Positions 17,768 through 28,095 of a stretch of 64,000 bases of DNA are shown here, piece after piece. The DNA is from Azospira oryzae (GTDB lineage: Bacteria; Pseudomonadota; Gammaproteobacteria; Burkholderiales; Rhodocyclaceae), in the NCBI RefSeq assembly GCF_004217225.1, contig NZ_SHKM01000002.1:749307-813306 (forward strand), in the 5' to 3' direction. Positions within the stretch are counted from its first letter, which is position 1; every line of letters begins with the position of its first letter. Both the position numbers and the translations under genes were made by a program. The notes under the pieces were generated by a model. It did not search any database and had not been told where the DNA came from. It saw only the letters and a program-made list of their open reading frames with translations.

Positions 17768-19216
17768 ATGCTTGAATCCGCCCTTGTCTGGTTCCGCCGT
17801 GATCTACGCGATTACGACCACGCCGCCCTCTACCACGCGCTGAAGTCGGCGCGCCGGGTGTGGTGCGCCTTCGTCTTCGACAGCGACATCCTGGAGGCCC
17901 TGCCCGGGCGCAGCGACCGGCGGGTCGATTTCATCCGGGAATCCCTGGCGGAACTCCATGTGGCCCTCCAGGCCAAGGGCGGCGGCCTCATGGTGCGCCA
18001 CGGCCCGGCGGCCGCGGAAATTGCCGCCCTGGCGCGCCAGCTGGGCGTGGCGGCGGTGTTCGCCAATCGGGACTACGAGCCCCGGGCCAAGGCCCGGGAC
18101 GCGGCGGTGGCCGCCGACCTGGAGCGGGACGGCATCGCCCTGCACCTGTTCAAGGACCAGGCCGTCTTCGACGGCGACGAGGTCCTGACCAAGGGCGGCA
18201 CGCCCTACACCGTGTTCACGCCCTACAAGAACTGCTGGCTGGGGAAACTGGAGGATTTTCATGTCCGTCCCTATCCGGTGGATCGCTACAGCGGGCACCT
18301 GGCCCCGCCCCCGGACGGCGGCGGGGTGCCTTCACTGGCAGATATCGGCTTTTTGCCGACGGACCTTGAGCGCATCGGCGTCGTCCCCGGCATGAGTGGC
18401 GGCGCCGCCCGCTGGCAGGACTTCCGCCAGCGCCTGGAGCGATACGCCGAGCAGCGGGATTTTCCGGCGGTGAAGGGCGTCTCCTACCTCTCCGTCTATC
18501 TGCGCTTCGGCTGCCTCTCCATCCGCCAGCTGGCGGGCGAGGCCTGGCGCAGCGGCGGCCCCGGCGCCGCCACCTGGCTTTCGGAGCTGATCTGGCGCGA
18601 CTTCTATTTTATGGTGCTGGACCGTTTCCCCCAACTGCCGGACGGCTGCTTCAAGCCCGAGTTCGACCGGGTGCTGTGGGACGAGGCCCCCGCCCTGCTG
18701 GCGGCCTGGCGGGAGGGCCGTACCGGCTATCCCCTGGTGGATGCGGCCATGCGCCAGCTGGCCCAGACCGGCTGGATGCACAACCGGCTGCGCATGGTGG
18801 TGGCCTCCTTCCTGACCAAGGACCTGGGCCTGGACTGGCGCCTGGGGGAACAGCATTTCGCCGACCTGCTGCTGGACTTCGACCTCTCAGCCAACAACGG
18901 CGGCTGGCAATGGGCCGCCTCCACCGGCTGCGACGCCCAGCCCTGGTTCCGCATCTTCAACCCCATCACCCAGTCGGAAAAATTCGATCCCCAGGGCCGC
19001 TTCATCCGCCGCTACGTGCCGGAGCTGGCCGGGGTGCCGGACAAGCACATCCACGCTCCCTGGCGCATGGCCCCCCTGGAGCAGCAGGCTGCTGGTGTCA
19101 TCATCGGCCGCGACTACCCGGCGCCGGTGGTGGACCACAATCTGGCCCGCCAACGCACCCTGGCCCGCTTCGAGGCGGTGAAGGGCAAGGCCGGCAAGGA
19201 GGCGGCGGCGGAGTAA
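17768..19216 (+). CDS. phrB: Deoxyribodipyrimidine photolyase (FAD/antenna type)
   Basis: 482 aa. The opening SALVWFRRDLRDYDHAALYHAL marks the N-terminal antenna domain, and the C-terminal FAD domain has TWLSELIWRDFYFMVL, GYPLVDAAMRQLAQTGWMHN, RMVVASFLTKDL, DLSANNGGWQWAASTGCDAQPWFRIFNP. The tryptophan and Asn residues around FAD look intact, so CPD photorepair in blue light is expected. It ends 4 bases before the zinc-type operator of the next cluster. Confidence 0.95.
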   Translation: MLESALVWFRRDLRDYDHAALYHALKSARRVWCAFVFDSDILEALPGRSDRRVDFIRESLAELHVALQAKGGGLMVRHGPAAAEIAALARQLGVAAVFANRDYEPRAKARDAAVAADLERDGIALHLFKDQAVFDGDEVLTKGGTPYTVFTPYKNCWLGKLEDFHVRPYPVDRYSGHLAPPPDGGGVPSLADIGFLPTDLERIGVVPGMSGGAARWQDFRQRLERYAEQRDFPAVKGVSYLSVYLRFGCLSIRQLAGEAWRSGGPGAATWLSELIWRDFYFMVLDRFPQLPDGCFKPEFDRVLWDEAPALLAAWREGRTGYPLVDAAMRQLAQTGWMHNRLRMVVASFLTKDLGLDWRLGEQHFADLLLDFDLSANNGGWQWAASTGCDAQPWFRIFNPITQSEKFDPQGRFIRRYVPELAGVPDKHIHAPWRMAPLEQQAAGVIIGRDYPAPVVDHNLARQRTLARFEAVKGKAGKEAAAE

Positions 19217-19219
19217 GTG

Positions 19220-19247
19220 CAACACAATTGCAGTTGCAATAGTGTTG
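19220..19247. promoter_or_regulatory. Candidate Zur/Fur-family operator
   Basis: Arms CAACACAATTGCA and TGCAATAGTGTTG are separated by GT; 12 of 13 base pairs match in inverted orientation. The site is AT-rich within very GC-rich DNA and lies 61 bases before the Fur-family start codon, at the head of a cluster of zinc genes. Autoregulation and zinc-dependent repression of the whole cluster is inferred. Confidence 0.8.
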
Positions 19248-19307
19248 TGCTCTAATGGCCCTCCCGCCAATTCCCGCCGCGCCCGTGCACCTCGGGCGCC
19301 TGACGCC

Positions 19308-19748
19308 ATGACCGATTCCGCCGCCGCTCCCGCCGTCCAGGCGGCCGCCGCCATCCGCGCCGCCGGCGCCCGGGTGACGCCGGCCCGGGTCCAGGTGCTG
19401 GCCCTGCTGCGGGGCGCCGCCGGGCCCCTGACCCACCTGGAGGTGGAAAAGGCCCTGGGCCCCCTGGCCGGCGACCGGGTCACCCTCTACCGGGCCCTGG
19501 ACTGGCTGGTCTCCGCCGGCCTGGCGGCCAAGGCCACCGATGCCTCCCGGGTCTTCCGCTACTCCGCTACCGGCCCCGCCGCCGAACACATCGCCCACGC
19601 CCATTTCCGCTGCGAAGCCTGCGGCCGCATCTTCTGCCTGGATGCGCCGCCCCCCGCCGCCCCCGAACTCCCCGCCGGCTTCCGCCTGGCCCGCATGGAA
19701 GTGGATCTCCACGGCCAGTGCCCCGCCTGCGCCGCCGCCCAGCCCTGA
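19308..19748 (+). CDS. zur: Fur-family transcriptional repressor, probably Zur
   Basis: 146 aa. Start at 19308; a frame from 19242 would run through the operator. A winged-helix domain ([32 protein letters not shown]) precedes the dimerisation part ([14 protein letters not shown] and a final CPAC), the two CxxC pairs that hold structural zinc in Fur/Zur proteins. The next genes are COG0523 GTPases and a Znu-like importer, so Zur is preferred over Fur or PerR. The assignment rests on that context and the operator. Confidence 0.85.
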   Translation: MTDSAAAPAVQAAAAIRAAGARVTPARVQVLALLRGAAGPLTHLEVEKALGPLAGDRVTLYRALDWLVSAGLAAKATDASRVFRYSATGPAAEHIAHAHFRCEACGRIFCLDAPPPAAPELPAGFRLARMEVDLHGQCPACAAAQP

Positions 19749-19756
19749 AAGCCGCC

Positions 19757-20752
<996 letters not shown>

Positions 20753-20764
20753 GCGCATAAGACC

Positions 20765-21829
20765 ATGGACCGCCGCGTTCCCGTCAGCGTCCTCACCGGC
20801 TTCCTCGGCGCCGGCAAGACCACCCTGCTCAACCACCTCCTGCGCCAGCCGGAGATGGCCGATACGGCCGTGCTCATCAACGAGTTCGGCGAGACCGGCC
20901 TGGACCACCATCTGGTGGAAAAGGTGGACGAGAACCTGGTGCTGCTCGACTCCGGCTGCCTCTGCTGCTCCGTGCGCGGCGACCTGGTGCGGGCCCTGAA
21001 GGACCTGGCCATGCGCGCCCAGCGGCGCGAAATCAAGGCCCTCAAGCGGGTGCTGATCGAGACCACCGGCCTGGCCGATCCGGCGCCGGTGATGCATACC
21101 CTGATGGAAGACTTCTTCATCGCCGAGCGCTACCGTACCGACGGCGTCATCACGGCGGTGGATGTCACCCATGCCGAGGGCCAGCTGTCGCGCCACTTCG
21201 AGGCGGTGAAGCAGGTCACCATGGCCGACCGCCTGCTGCTGACCAAGACCGACCTGCTCGCCGATCCCGGGGCCCTGCCGCGGCTGGAGCGCCGCCTGCA
21301 GCGCCTCAACCCCGGCGCGCCGCGCCATTTGGTGGTGCAGGGCCGGGCCGACGCCGCCTGGTTCCTCGACAGCGGCACCTTCAACGCCGCCGCCAAGGCG
21401 CCGGAAGTGGCCCGCTGGCTGGCGGAGGAAGCGGTCAAGGCGACCCGGGCCAACCACAGCGGCCACGACCACGATCCCAACCGCCACGACGCCCTGGTGC
21501 ACGCCTTCACCCTGCGCTTTGCCGAGCCCCTGCACTGGGGCGATTTCCTCGAAGCCCTGGACGTGCTGCTGGCCACCTGCGGCGACCGCATCCTGCGGGT
21601 CAAGGGCCTGGTGCACGTGGCCGGGGAGGCGCAGCCCCGGGTGGTGCATTGCGTGCAGCACACCCGCTACCCGACCCTGGTGCTGGATGCCTGGCCGGAA
21701 GCCGCACCCTTCAACGACCGCAGCACCCGGCTGGTGTTCATCGTGCGCAACTTCGCCAAGGACAACGTGGAGAAGGCCTTCACCATGTTCTGCGGCGGCG
21801 TCCGCGATGCCGACGGGCTGGCCGTCTAA
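20765..21829 (+). CDS. COG0523 zinc-chaperone-type GTPase (second copy)
   Basis: 354 aa, a diverged paralogue of the preceding gene: Walker A GFLGAGKTTLLNHLL, metal motif SGCLCCSVRGDLV (CxCC), [18 protein letters not shown] and a short His-rich insert HSGHDHDPNRHD (~bases 21459-21488). The insert and C-terminal CobW domain differ from the first copy, so the two probably serve different clients. It starts 12 bases after the first copy, consistent with one operon under Zur control. Confidence 0.92.
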   Translation: MDRRVPVSVLTGFLGAGKTTLLNHLLRQPEMADTAVLINEFGETGLDHHLVEKVDENLVLLDSGCLCCSVRGDLVRALKDLAMRAQRREIKALKRVLIETTGLADPAPVMHTLMEDFFIAERYRTDGVITAVDVTHAEGQLSRHFEAVKQVTMADRLLLTKTDLLADPGALPRLERRLQRLNPGAPRHLVVQGRADAAWFLDSGTFNAAAKAPEVARWLAEEAVKATRANHSGHDHDPNRHDALVHAFTLRFAEPLHWGDFLEALDVLLATCGDRILRVKGLVHVAGEAQPRVVHCVQHTRYPTLVLDAWPEAAPFNDRSTRLVFIVRNFAKDNVEKAFTMFCGGVRDADGLAV

Positions 21830-21835
21830 ACCGCC

Positions 21836-22144
21836 ATGATGCCGGCGCCGCGCTGCCGCCCCCCCGCCCGCCTCGTCCGCTGGCTGGCCCTGCTGCCCCT
21901 GTTGCTGGCGGCGGTGTGGCTGCTGCACCTGGCCAGCCACCTGCAGGGCGAGGAGGGGGCCGGCCTGGCGGCTGAGTCCTGTCTCGTCTGTCTGCACCTG
22001 GGCGGCCACGCGACGCCCCTGGCTGCGACGGCTGCTCCCCTGCCCTTGTCCCTGGCCGCTTTCGAGCCGGCCATCGCCAGCGAGCCCCGCTGGCGCCATC
22101 TACCGACCCCCCTGCCCCGCCAGGGCGCCCCGCCTCGATCCTGA
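21836..22144 (+). CDS. Small membrane/exported protein, DUF2946-like
   Basis: 102 aa. One hydrophobic segment (~13-30, RLVRWLALLPLLLAAVWLLHLA) is followed by a periplasmic-looking stretch containing SCLVCLHLGGH, a Cys/His-rich motif that could bind metal and recalls DUF2946 proteins. The coding frame follows the second GTPase by 6 bases in the same direction. The function is unknown; a role in zinc uptake or sensing is inferred from location only. Confidence 0.6.
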   Translation: MMPAPRCRPPARLVRWLALLPLLLAAVWLLHLASHLQGEEGAGLAAESCLVCLHLGGHATPLAATAAPLPLSLAAFEPAIASEPRWRHLPTPLPRQGAPPRS

Positions 22145-22242
22145 GCAACGAGCCATGAAGAGCCGCATCCCCCTTGCCTCTCCGGCCCGGGGCGGGCGGC
22201 CGTCGCTGTCCCGTCGTTGTCAGATTTGAATTGAGGTAGACC

Positions 22243-23697
22243 ATGTTCACTCCCCGTTACACCCCCCTGGCCCTGGCCGTTTCGTTTGCCCTGGCCGCCG
22301 GCGCCGCCCAGGCCGCTCCCGATGCCGACGTGGCCCGGGAAATGAAGCAGATGCGCGAGCAGCTGCAGCAGATGCAGCGCGCCTACGAGCAGCGCATCGC
22401 CGCCCTGGAAGGGCGCCTGGCCCAGGCTGAAACCAAGGCCGTCAAGGCCGAGAGGACGGCGGTGGATGCCAGCGCCACCGCCGGCGAGGCCAAGGCCAGC
22501 GCCGAGAGCGCCCAGGCCTCCCGCAGCCGGGAACCGGTGCGGGCCAATGCCTTCAACCCGGAAATCTCCCTCATCCTCACCGGCACCTACAACAATCTGA
22601 AGAAGGACCCCAACAGCTACCAGATCACCGGCTTCACCCCGACCCTGGGCGAAGTGGGCCCCGGCAGCCGCAGCTTCAGCCTGGGCGAGACCGAGCTGGT
22701 GCTGAGCGCCAACGTGGACCCCAACTGGCGCGGCGTCGCCATCGCCGCCCTGAAGCCCGAAGGCGGCGTGGACATGGAAAACGCCTACATCGAGAGCCTG
22801 GGCCTGGGCCGCGGCTTCAACTTCAAGGCCGGCCGCTTCTTCTCCAGCCTCGGCTATCTCAACGAGCAGCATGCCCACGCCTGGGACTTCGTCGATGCGC
22901 CCCTGGCCTACAAGGCCTTCCTCGGCAACCAGTTCGGCCAGGACGGGGTGCAGCTGCGCTGGCTGGCGCCCACCGAGACCTTCTTCGAGATCGGTGCCGA
23001 AGCCGGCCGCGGCCAGTCCTTCCCCAGCACCGACCGCAACAAGAACGGCACCACCACCGGCGTCCTCTTCGCCCACCTGGGCGGCGACGTGGGCCCCAGC
23101 AACGCCTGGCGCGCCGGCCTCTCCTACCTGGGCACCTCGCCCAAGGACCGTACCTACCAGGACACGGACAGCCTGGGGGCGGCGGTGGACGACACCTTCA
23201 GCGGCAAGAGCCGCCTGTGGATTCTGGACGGGGTGTGGAAGTGGGCACCCAACGGCAACCCCAGCGTCACCAACTTCACCCTCCAGGGCGAGTACTTCCG
23301 CCGCACCGAAAGCGGCACCCTGGCCAGCAACTCGGCCGCCGGCGCCTGCGGCGGCGATTGCAGCGGCAGCTACGAGAGCAAGCAGTCCGGCTGGTACCTG
23401 CAAGGGGTGTACCAGTTCATGCCGCGCTGGCGCGCCGGCCTGCGCCACGACCGCCTCGATTACGGCACGGTGGACATCGGCCTGGCGAAGAACGGCATCC
23501 TCAGCGGTTCCGACTTCCCGATCATGGCCAGCCACAACCCGACCCGCAACAGCGTCATGTTCGACTACAGCCCCAGCGAGTTCTCCCGCTTCCGCCTGCA
23601 GCTGGCGCGGGACCAGTCCGGGCTGGGGGAGACGGACAACCAGGTGTTCCTGCAATACATCCAGAGTCTAGGCACCCACGGCGCCCACAAATTTTAA
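22243..23697 (+). CDS. Outer-membrane beta-barrel protein of the zinc cluster
   Basis: 484 aa with a signal peptide (cleavage after AQAA, ~residue 25), a coiled coil (~29-95, with MKQMREQLQQMQRAYEQRI) and a porin-like barrel (FNPEISLILTGTY onward) ending in Phe (THGAHKF), the usual BAM sorting residue. The coiled coil may trimerise it. No family name is certain. It sits between Zur-regulated GTPases and the Znu-like importer, so zinc passage across the outer membrane is the likely role, by context. Confidence 0.75.
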   Translation: MFTPRYTPLALAVSFALAAGAAQAAPDADVAREMKQMREQLQQMQRAYEQRIAALEGRLAQAETKAVKAERTAVDASATAGEAKASAESAQASRSREPVRANAFNPEISLILTGTYNNLKKDPNSYQITGFTPTLGEVGPGSRSFSLGETELVLSANVDPNWRGVAIAALKPEGGVDMENAYIESLGLGRGFNFKAGRFFSSLGYLNEQHAHAWDFVDAPLAYKAFLGNQFGQDGVQLRWLAPTETFFEIGAEAGRGQSFPSTDRNKNGTTTGVLFAHLGGDVGPSNAWRAGLSYLGTSPKDRTYQDTDSLGAAVDDTFSGKSRLWILDGVWKWAPNGNPSVTNFTLQGEYFRRTESGTLASNSAAGACGGDCSGSYESKQSGWYLQGVYQFMPRWRAGLRHDRLDYGTVDIGLAKNGILSGSDFPIMASHNPTRNSVMFDYSPSEFSRFRLQLARDQSGLGETDNQVFLQYIQSLGTHGAHKF

Positions 23698-23739
23698 AAA
23701 CCACGCTGGCGCCGGCGATGCTTCGTTACTCGGGGCCTT

Positions 23740-23755
23740 GTGTGCAACAGCACAC
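23740..23755. terminator. Hairpin after the outer-membrane gene
   Basis: A perfect 6-base stem GTGTGC/GCACAC with an AACA loop lies 42 bases after the barrel gene and before the ZnuA-like gene. It has no T-tract, so it could be a weak pause or processing site. Confidence 0.35.
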
Positions 23756-23861
23756 GGCGGCCCCTCGCGCCTAGCCTGGCCGGCACTGGCGCGGCTTTTT
23801 GCGTGATCTGAATTTTTTGGCGGAGTGGGGTTTGCCCCTTCGCCGGCTGAAAGGAATTTCC

Positions 23862-24755
23862 ATGCAACGACTGATTGTTTTACTGCTCCTGGCTTTCACC
23901 CTGCCGGCCCAGGCGGCGCTCAATGTGCTGGCCACGGTGCCCGAATGGGCGGCCCTGGTGAAGGAGATCGGCGGCGACAAGGTCAATGTGGTGGCCGCCA
24001 CCAACGGCCTGCAGGACCCCCATCGCATCGAGGCCAAGCCCTCCCTCATCGCCCGGGGCCGCAATGCCCAGCTGCTGGTGGCCACCGGCGCCGAGCTGGA
24101 GGTGGGCTGGCTGCCCCTGGTGCAGCGGGAGTCGGGCAATCCGGCGATCCAGAGCGGCCAGCCCGGCTATTTCGAGGCGGCCCGCTACGTCACCCTGCGC
24201 GAAGTGCCGGCAGTGCTGGACCGCTCCCACGGCGACGTCCATGCCGGCGGCAATCCCCACATCCAGACCGATCCGCGCCTCTACCTGAAGATCGGCGAGG
24301 CCCTGGCCGAGCGCCTGGCCCTGCTGGACCCGGCCCAGGCCCAGGCCTACCAGGCCGGCTACCGCAGCTTCGCCGAACGCTGGAAGGCCGCCATCGCCCG
24401 CTGGGAAGCCAAGGCCGCCCCGCTCAAGGGCGTGCCGGTACTGGTGCAGCACGACGCCTTCCCCTACCTCAATGCCTGGCTCGGCCTGAAGCAGGTCGGC
24501 GTGCTGGAGCAGAAGCCGGGCATGGAGCCGTCTTCCGGCTACCTGGCGGAAGTGCTGGCGCGGCAGCAGCACAACCCGGGGCGCATGGTCCTGCGGCCCG
24601 CTTACCAGTATGATGCCCCCTCCCGCTGGATCGCCGACAAGGCCGGCATCCCCGCCGTGATCCTGCCCTTCACCGTGGGCGGCACGGCCGAGGCCAAGGA
24701 CCTGTTCTCCCTTTTCGACGACACGGTGAACCGCCTCCTGGCCGCCCTGCGCTGA
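23862..24755 (+). CDS. ZnuA-like metal-binding lipocalin-free ABC solute-binding protein
   Basis: 297 aa. Start at 23862 (MQRLIVLLLLAFTLPAQAAL), with AAGGAATTTCC before it; a signal peptide ends at ~19. Cluster A-I binding-protein features are present: GLQDPHRIEAKPS (His ligand), GNPHIQTDPRLYLK (NPH), a His-bearing VQHDAFPYLNAWLG and a C-terminal LFDDTVNRL. Members bind Zn or Mn in the periplasm and hand it to the ABC permease. The long His-rich loop of typical ZnuA is absent. Zinc is preferred because of the Zur/COG0523 context. Confidence 0.87.
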   Translation: MQRLIVLLLLAFTLPAQAALNVLATVPEWAALVKEIGGDKVNVVAATNGLQDPHRIEAKPSLIARGRNAQLLVATGAELEVGWLPLVQRESGNPAIQSGQPGYFEAARYVTLREVPAVLDRSHGDVHAGGNPHIQTDPRLYLKIGEALAERLALLDPAQAQAYQAGYRSFAERWKAAIARWEAKAAPLKGVPVLVQHDAFPYLNAWLGLKQVGVLEQKPGMEPSSGYLAEVLARQQHNPGRMVLRPAYQYDAPSRWIADKAGIPAVILPFTVGGTAEAKDLFSLFDDTVNRLLAALR

Positions 24756-24762
24756 ACCCTCC

Positions 24763-25356
24763 ATGCCCATTGCCTCCGCCCATCCCCTGCTCAGCGTTGC
24801 CGCCCTCGTCGCCGGCTACGGCCGGCCCGTGGTGGGGCCGGTGGATTTCACCCTGGCCCGGGGCGAGGTGCTGGGGCTGGCGGGGCCCAACGGTTCGGGC
24901 AAGAGCACCCTGCTCTCGGTCCTGGCCGGCGCCGGCCGGCGTTTTGCTGGCAGCGTCGACCTGGCGCCGGGGGTGGAAATCTCCTGGCAGACCCAGCGCC
25001 AGCCGGCGGTGGCCGGCATCCCCCTCAACGGCCGGGAGCTGCTGGCCCTTACCGGCGCCAGCGCCGCCGGTCTGCCGCCCTGGCTGGCGGCTCGCCTGGA
25101 TGAGCGCCTGGACCGGCTTTCCGGCGGCCAACTGCAATTCCTGCACCTGTGGGCCTGCCTGCAGGCGCCGGCGGACGTGATCCTGCTCGACGAACCCACC
25201 AACAACCTGGACCCCCAGGGCGTGGCCGCCCTGGGAGCCGCCATCGCCGCCCGGGCGGCGGCCGGCGCCGGCATCGTCCTGGTCAGCCATGACGACGATT
25301 TCGTCGCCGCCGCCTGCCAGCGGGTGGTGCGCCTGCCGGGAGGGCCGCGGCCATGA
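24763..25356 (+). CDS. ABC transporter ATPase, ZnuC-like
   Basis: 197 aa, short for the family. Walker A GPNGSGKST, signature LSGGQLQFL, Walker B VILLDEPTNNLDP and the switch LVSHDDD are intact. It starts 8 bases after the binding-protein gene and its stop overlaps the permease start by 4 bases (ATGA). It should power zinc uptake with the two flanking proteins. Confidence 0.9.
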   Translation: MPIASAHPLLSVAALVAGYGRPVVGPVDFTLARGEVLGLAGPNGSGKSTLLSVLAGAGRRFAGSVDLAPGVEISWQTQRQPAVAGIPLNGRELLALTGASAAGLPPWLAARLDERLDRLSGGQLQFLHLWACLQAPADVILLDEPTNNLDPQGVAALGAAIAARAAAGAGIVLVSHDDDFVAAACQRVVRLPGGPRP

Positions 25357-26171
25357 ACCTGGAACTGCTGTCCGACCCCCTCTTTCTCTGGCCCTGCCTC
25401 ACCGGCCTGGTCTTCGCCCTGCTGCTGCCCCTCTGCGGCGCCTACCTGCGCCTGCGCGGCGAGTGGCTGGCGGCCCTCTCCTACGCCCAGATGGCCGCTG
25501 CCGGCAGCCTTTCGGCGGCAGCCCTGGCCCTGCCCCTGGTCCTGGGCGGGCCGGCTGCGGCCTTCCTGGCGGCGGCGGTGAAAAACGCCTTCGAGGAGGC
25601 GGCCGAAGCCACCCGGGGCGCCGCCTACGCCATGCTGCTGCTGGCCGGCTGGGGCACCGCCGTGCTGCTGGCGGCCAACCTGCCTCTGGCCGAGCGCCTG
25701 GGCCATGCCCTCTTCGACGGCCAGCTCTATTTCACCGACCGCAGCCATTTCCTCGCCGCCCTGGGCGCCTTCGCCGTGGCCGTGCCCCTGCTGCGCTGGC
25801 TCTCCCGGCCCCTGCTGCTGTCCCATTTCTATCCGGACTTCTACCGGGCCCGGGGCCGCTCCAGCCGCCGCCTGCACCTGGCCTTCGACCTGGTGGTGGC
25901 CGGCGTCCTGGCCCTGGCCACCACCAGCGTCGGCGTCATGGCCGCCTTCGCCCTGGTCTTCATCCCCCCCCTGGCCGCCGCCCCCTGGGCCCGCAGCTGG
26001 CGTGCCGCCCTGTGGCTGGGCGCCCTCCTGGGCGGCCTGGCCCACCTGCTGGCCTTCGCCCTGGCCCTGGTCCTGGATCAGCCCTTCGGCCCGGTGCTGG
26101 CCCTGCTGCTGGTTCTCCTGGGGGCCGCCAGCGCCCTGCTGGCGCGCGGTTTTCCCCGGATTGCGGCATGA
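25353..26171 (+). CDS. ABC transporter permease, ZnuB-like
   Basis: 272 aa with about eight hydrophobic segments. The layout (RLRGEWLAALSYAQMAAAGSL near the start, LALATTSVGVMAAFALVFIPPLAAAPWA late) is that of ABC-3 (ZnuB/MntB/TroC) permeases. It is coupled to the ATPase by a 4-base overlap. The order binding protein, ATPase, permease completes one importer, and zinc is the probable substrate. Confidence 0.88.
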   Translation: MNLELLSDPLFLWPCLTGLVFALLLPLCGAYLRLRGEWLAALSYAQMAAAGSLSAAALALPLVLGGPAAAFLAAAVKNAFEEAAEATRGAAYAMLLLAGWGTAVLLAANLPLAERLGHALFDGQLYFTDRSHFLAALGAFAVAVPLLRWLSRPLLLSHFYPDFYRARGRSSRRLHLAFDLVVAGVLALATTSVGVMAAFALVFIPPLAAAPWARSWRAALWLGALLGGLAHLLAFALALVLDQPFGPVLALLLVLLGAASALLARGFPRIAA

Positions 26172-26247
26172 CGGCGTAGTGTGATAAAAGTCATAAGCTA
26201 GTCGTTATATACTGCTGCGGCGTTTTGCTGCCCACTGAAAGCAGGCC

Positions 26248-27477
26248 ATGATTTTCTCGCTGTTCAAGAAGAGTCGCGAAGACAACAAGGTTCCCGAAGC
26301 CCGCATGGTCAAGGTACCGGCGCCGACCCCGGCCGCCGCGCCCCAGCCCGCCGGGGCTCCTGCCGCGCCCGCCGCCGCGCCCCTCGAAACTCCCTCCAAG
26401 GCCGCCCCGGCCGTGGATTCCATGTCCCTGGACTTCACCGGCTTCTCCCTCGGCGACCTGGAATCCGGCGGCATCGAGCTGGATAACGAAAGCGATCCCC
26501 TGGAAGCCGTGGTGGAACAGGCCGCCGTGCTCTACGCCAACGGCCAGGAAGGCGTCGCCAAGGCCACCCTGGAAGACGCGGTGGGCCGCTACCGTTCCGG
26601 CCCCACGGCCATCCGCCTGTGGATGATGCTGTTCGATTTCTATCAGCTGCACGGCGACAAGGCCGCCTTCGAAAACCTGGAACTGGATTTCGCCCGCATT
26701 TTCGAGCGATCCCCGCCGGCCTGGTGCGATACCAAGAAGGCCGAGGCGGTGGTGGCCGGCGGCACGCCCACCACCCTCTTCAAGGGCGCCATGGAAGGCA
26801 GCAACCACGCCGCCTTCGGCATCCTGGCCGATGCCCTGGAGAAGAACCAGAAGCAGCGCCTGGACCTGTCCAAGGTGCAGCAGCTGGACGATGCCGGGGC
26901 CGAGCGCTTCCTCAAGCTGTTGCAGCAGTCGGCCAAGCGCAAGCAGGTGCTGGAACTGGCCGGCATCGAGGCCCTGGAAGGCCTGCTGGCCGCCGCCGCG
27001 GTCACCGGCAAGGCCGAGAATCCCCAGTGCTGGCTGCTGCAGCTGGAACTGCTGCAACGGGCCGGCCGCCAGGAACAGTTCGAGGAGCGGGCGGTGGATT
27101 ACGCCGTCACCTTCGAAGTGTCGCCCCCCTCCTGGGACCCGGCCCGGGTCCAGGCCACCCCGGTGGCCGCCGCCCAGTGTCCGGACTGTACGGACGGCAG
27201 CGAGGGCGACGAGGCCTACCGTCTCAGCGGCGAACTGAAAAACGCCCGCTTCAACGACCTCAAGGATTTCGCCGAAAGCCGGGACCCGGTGGTCCTGGAT
27301 TTCACCGCCGTGGTGCGCATCGACTTCGTCAGCGCCGGCGCCCTGGTGAATATGCTGACCCCCTGCAAATCCGCCGGCAAGGCGGTCATCATCCGCAACA
27401 CCAACCGCCTGGTGTTCGAGCTGCTGGCGGTGGTGGGGGTCAATGCGGTGGCCCGCATCGAGCCGGCCCGCAAGTGA
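26248..27477 (+). CDS. STAS-domain protein with Ala/Pro-rich linker
   Basis: 409 aa. After MIFSLFKKSRED there is an Ala/Pro-rich stretch (~24-58), then an alpha-helical TPR-like region and, at the C-terminus, a STAS domain (~320-405, GELKNARFNDLKDFAESRDPVVLDFTAVVRIDFVSAGALVNML). A second, weaker STAS-like segment lies in the middle (KGAMEGSNHAAFGILADALEKNQKQRLDLSKVQQ is at ~180-215). STAS domains mostly act in protein partner switching. The gene stands alone, with a TATATACT-like promoter about 40 bases upstream; the function is unknown. Confidence 0.75.
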   Translation: MIFSLFKKSREDNKVPEARMVKVPAPTPAAAPQPAGAPAAPAAAPLETPSKAAPAVDSMSLDFTGFSLGDLESGGIELDNESDPLEAVVEQAAVLYANGQEGVAKATLEDAVGRYRSGPTAIRLWMMLFDFYQLHGDKAAFENLELDFARIFERSPPAWCDTKKAEAVVAGGTPTTLFKGAMEGSNHAAFGILADALEKNQKQRLDLSKVQQLDDAGAERFLKLLQQSAKRKQVLELAGIEALEGLLAAAAVTGKAENPQCWLLQLELLQRAGRQEQFEERAVDYAVTFEVSPPSWDPARVQATPVAAAQCPDCTDGSEGDEAYRLSGELKNARFNDLKDFAESRDPVVLDFTAVVRIDFVSAGALVNMLTPCKSAGKAVIIRNTNRLVFELLAVVGVNAVARIEPARK

Positions 27478-27551
27478 ATTGGCAGCCTGCCGCCCCGCCG
27501 TGGCGCGGGCGGCAGCGCATTTCCCCTTCTTTCCCGAACTGAAGAAACCGC

Positions 27552-28088
27552 ATGGAACAGTATCACGGCACCACCATCCTCTCGGTGCGCCGCGGCGCCT
27601 CCGTCGCCATGGGCGGCGACGGCCAGGTGACCCTGGGCAACATCGTCGTCAAGGCCACGGCGCGCAAGGTGCGCCGCCTCTACAACGACCGCATCCTGGC
27701 CGGCTTTGCCGGCGGCACCGCCGACGCCTTCACTCTCTTCGAGCGCTTCGAGGCCAAGCTGGAAAAGCACCAGGGCAACCTGGTCCGCTCCGCCGTGGAA
27801 CTGGCCAAGGACTGGCGCAGCGACCGGGCCCTGCGCCGGCTGGAGGCCATGCTCTCCGTCGCCGACCGGGAGTCCTCCCTCATCATCACCGGCAACGGCG
27901 ACGTGCTGGAACCGGAGTACGGCATCGTCGCCATCGGTTCCGGCGGCGCCTACGCCCAGTCTGCCGCCCGGGCCCTGATCGAGAACACCGAGCTGGCCCC
28001 CGGCGACGTGGTGCGCAAGTCCCTGGAGATCGCCGGCGACCTGTGCATCTACACCAACCGCAATTTCACCATCGAGACCCTGGAGTAA
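27552..28088 (+). CDS. hslV: HslV protease subunit (ATP-dependent)
   Basis: 178 aa. After the MEQYHG propeptide, Thr7 (TTILSVRRG) is the nucleophile. [36 protein letters not shown] and [15 protein letters not shown] follow the E. coli pattern. It forms a dodecameric proteolytic core with HslU for quality-control proteolysis. It is 7 bases upstream of hslU. Confidence 0.97.
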   Translation: MEQYHGTTILSVRRGASVAMGGDGQVTLGNIVVKATARKVRRLYNDRILAGFAGGTADAFTLFERFEAKLEKHQGNLVRSAVELAKDWRSDRALRRLEAMLSVADRESSLIITGNGDVLEPEYGIVAIGSGGAYAQSAARALIENTELAPGDVVRKSLEIAGDLCIYTNRNFTIETLE

Positions 28089-28095
28089 GGACGCC

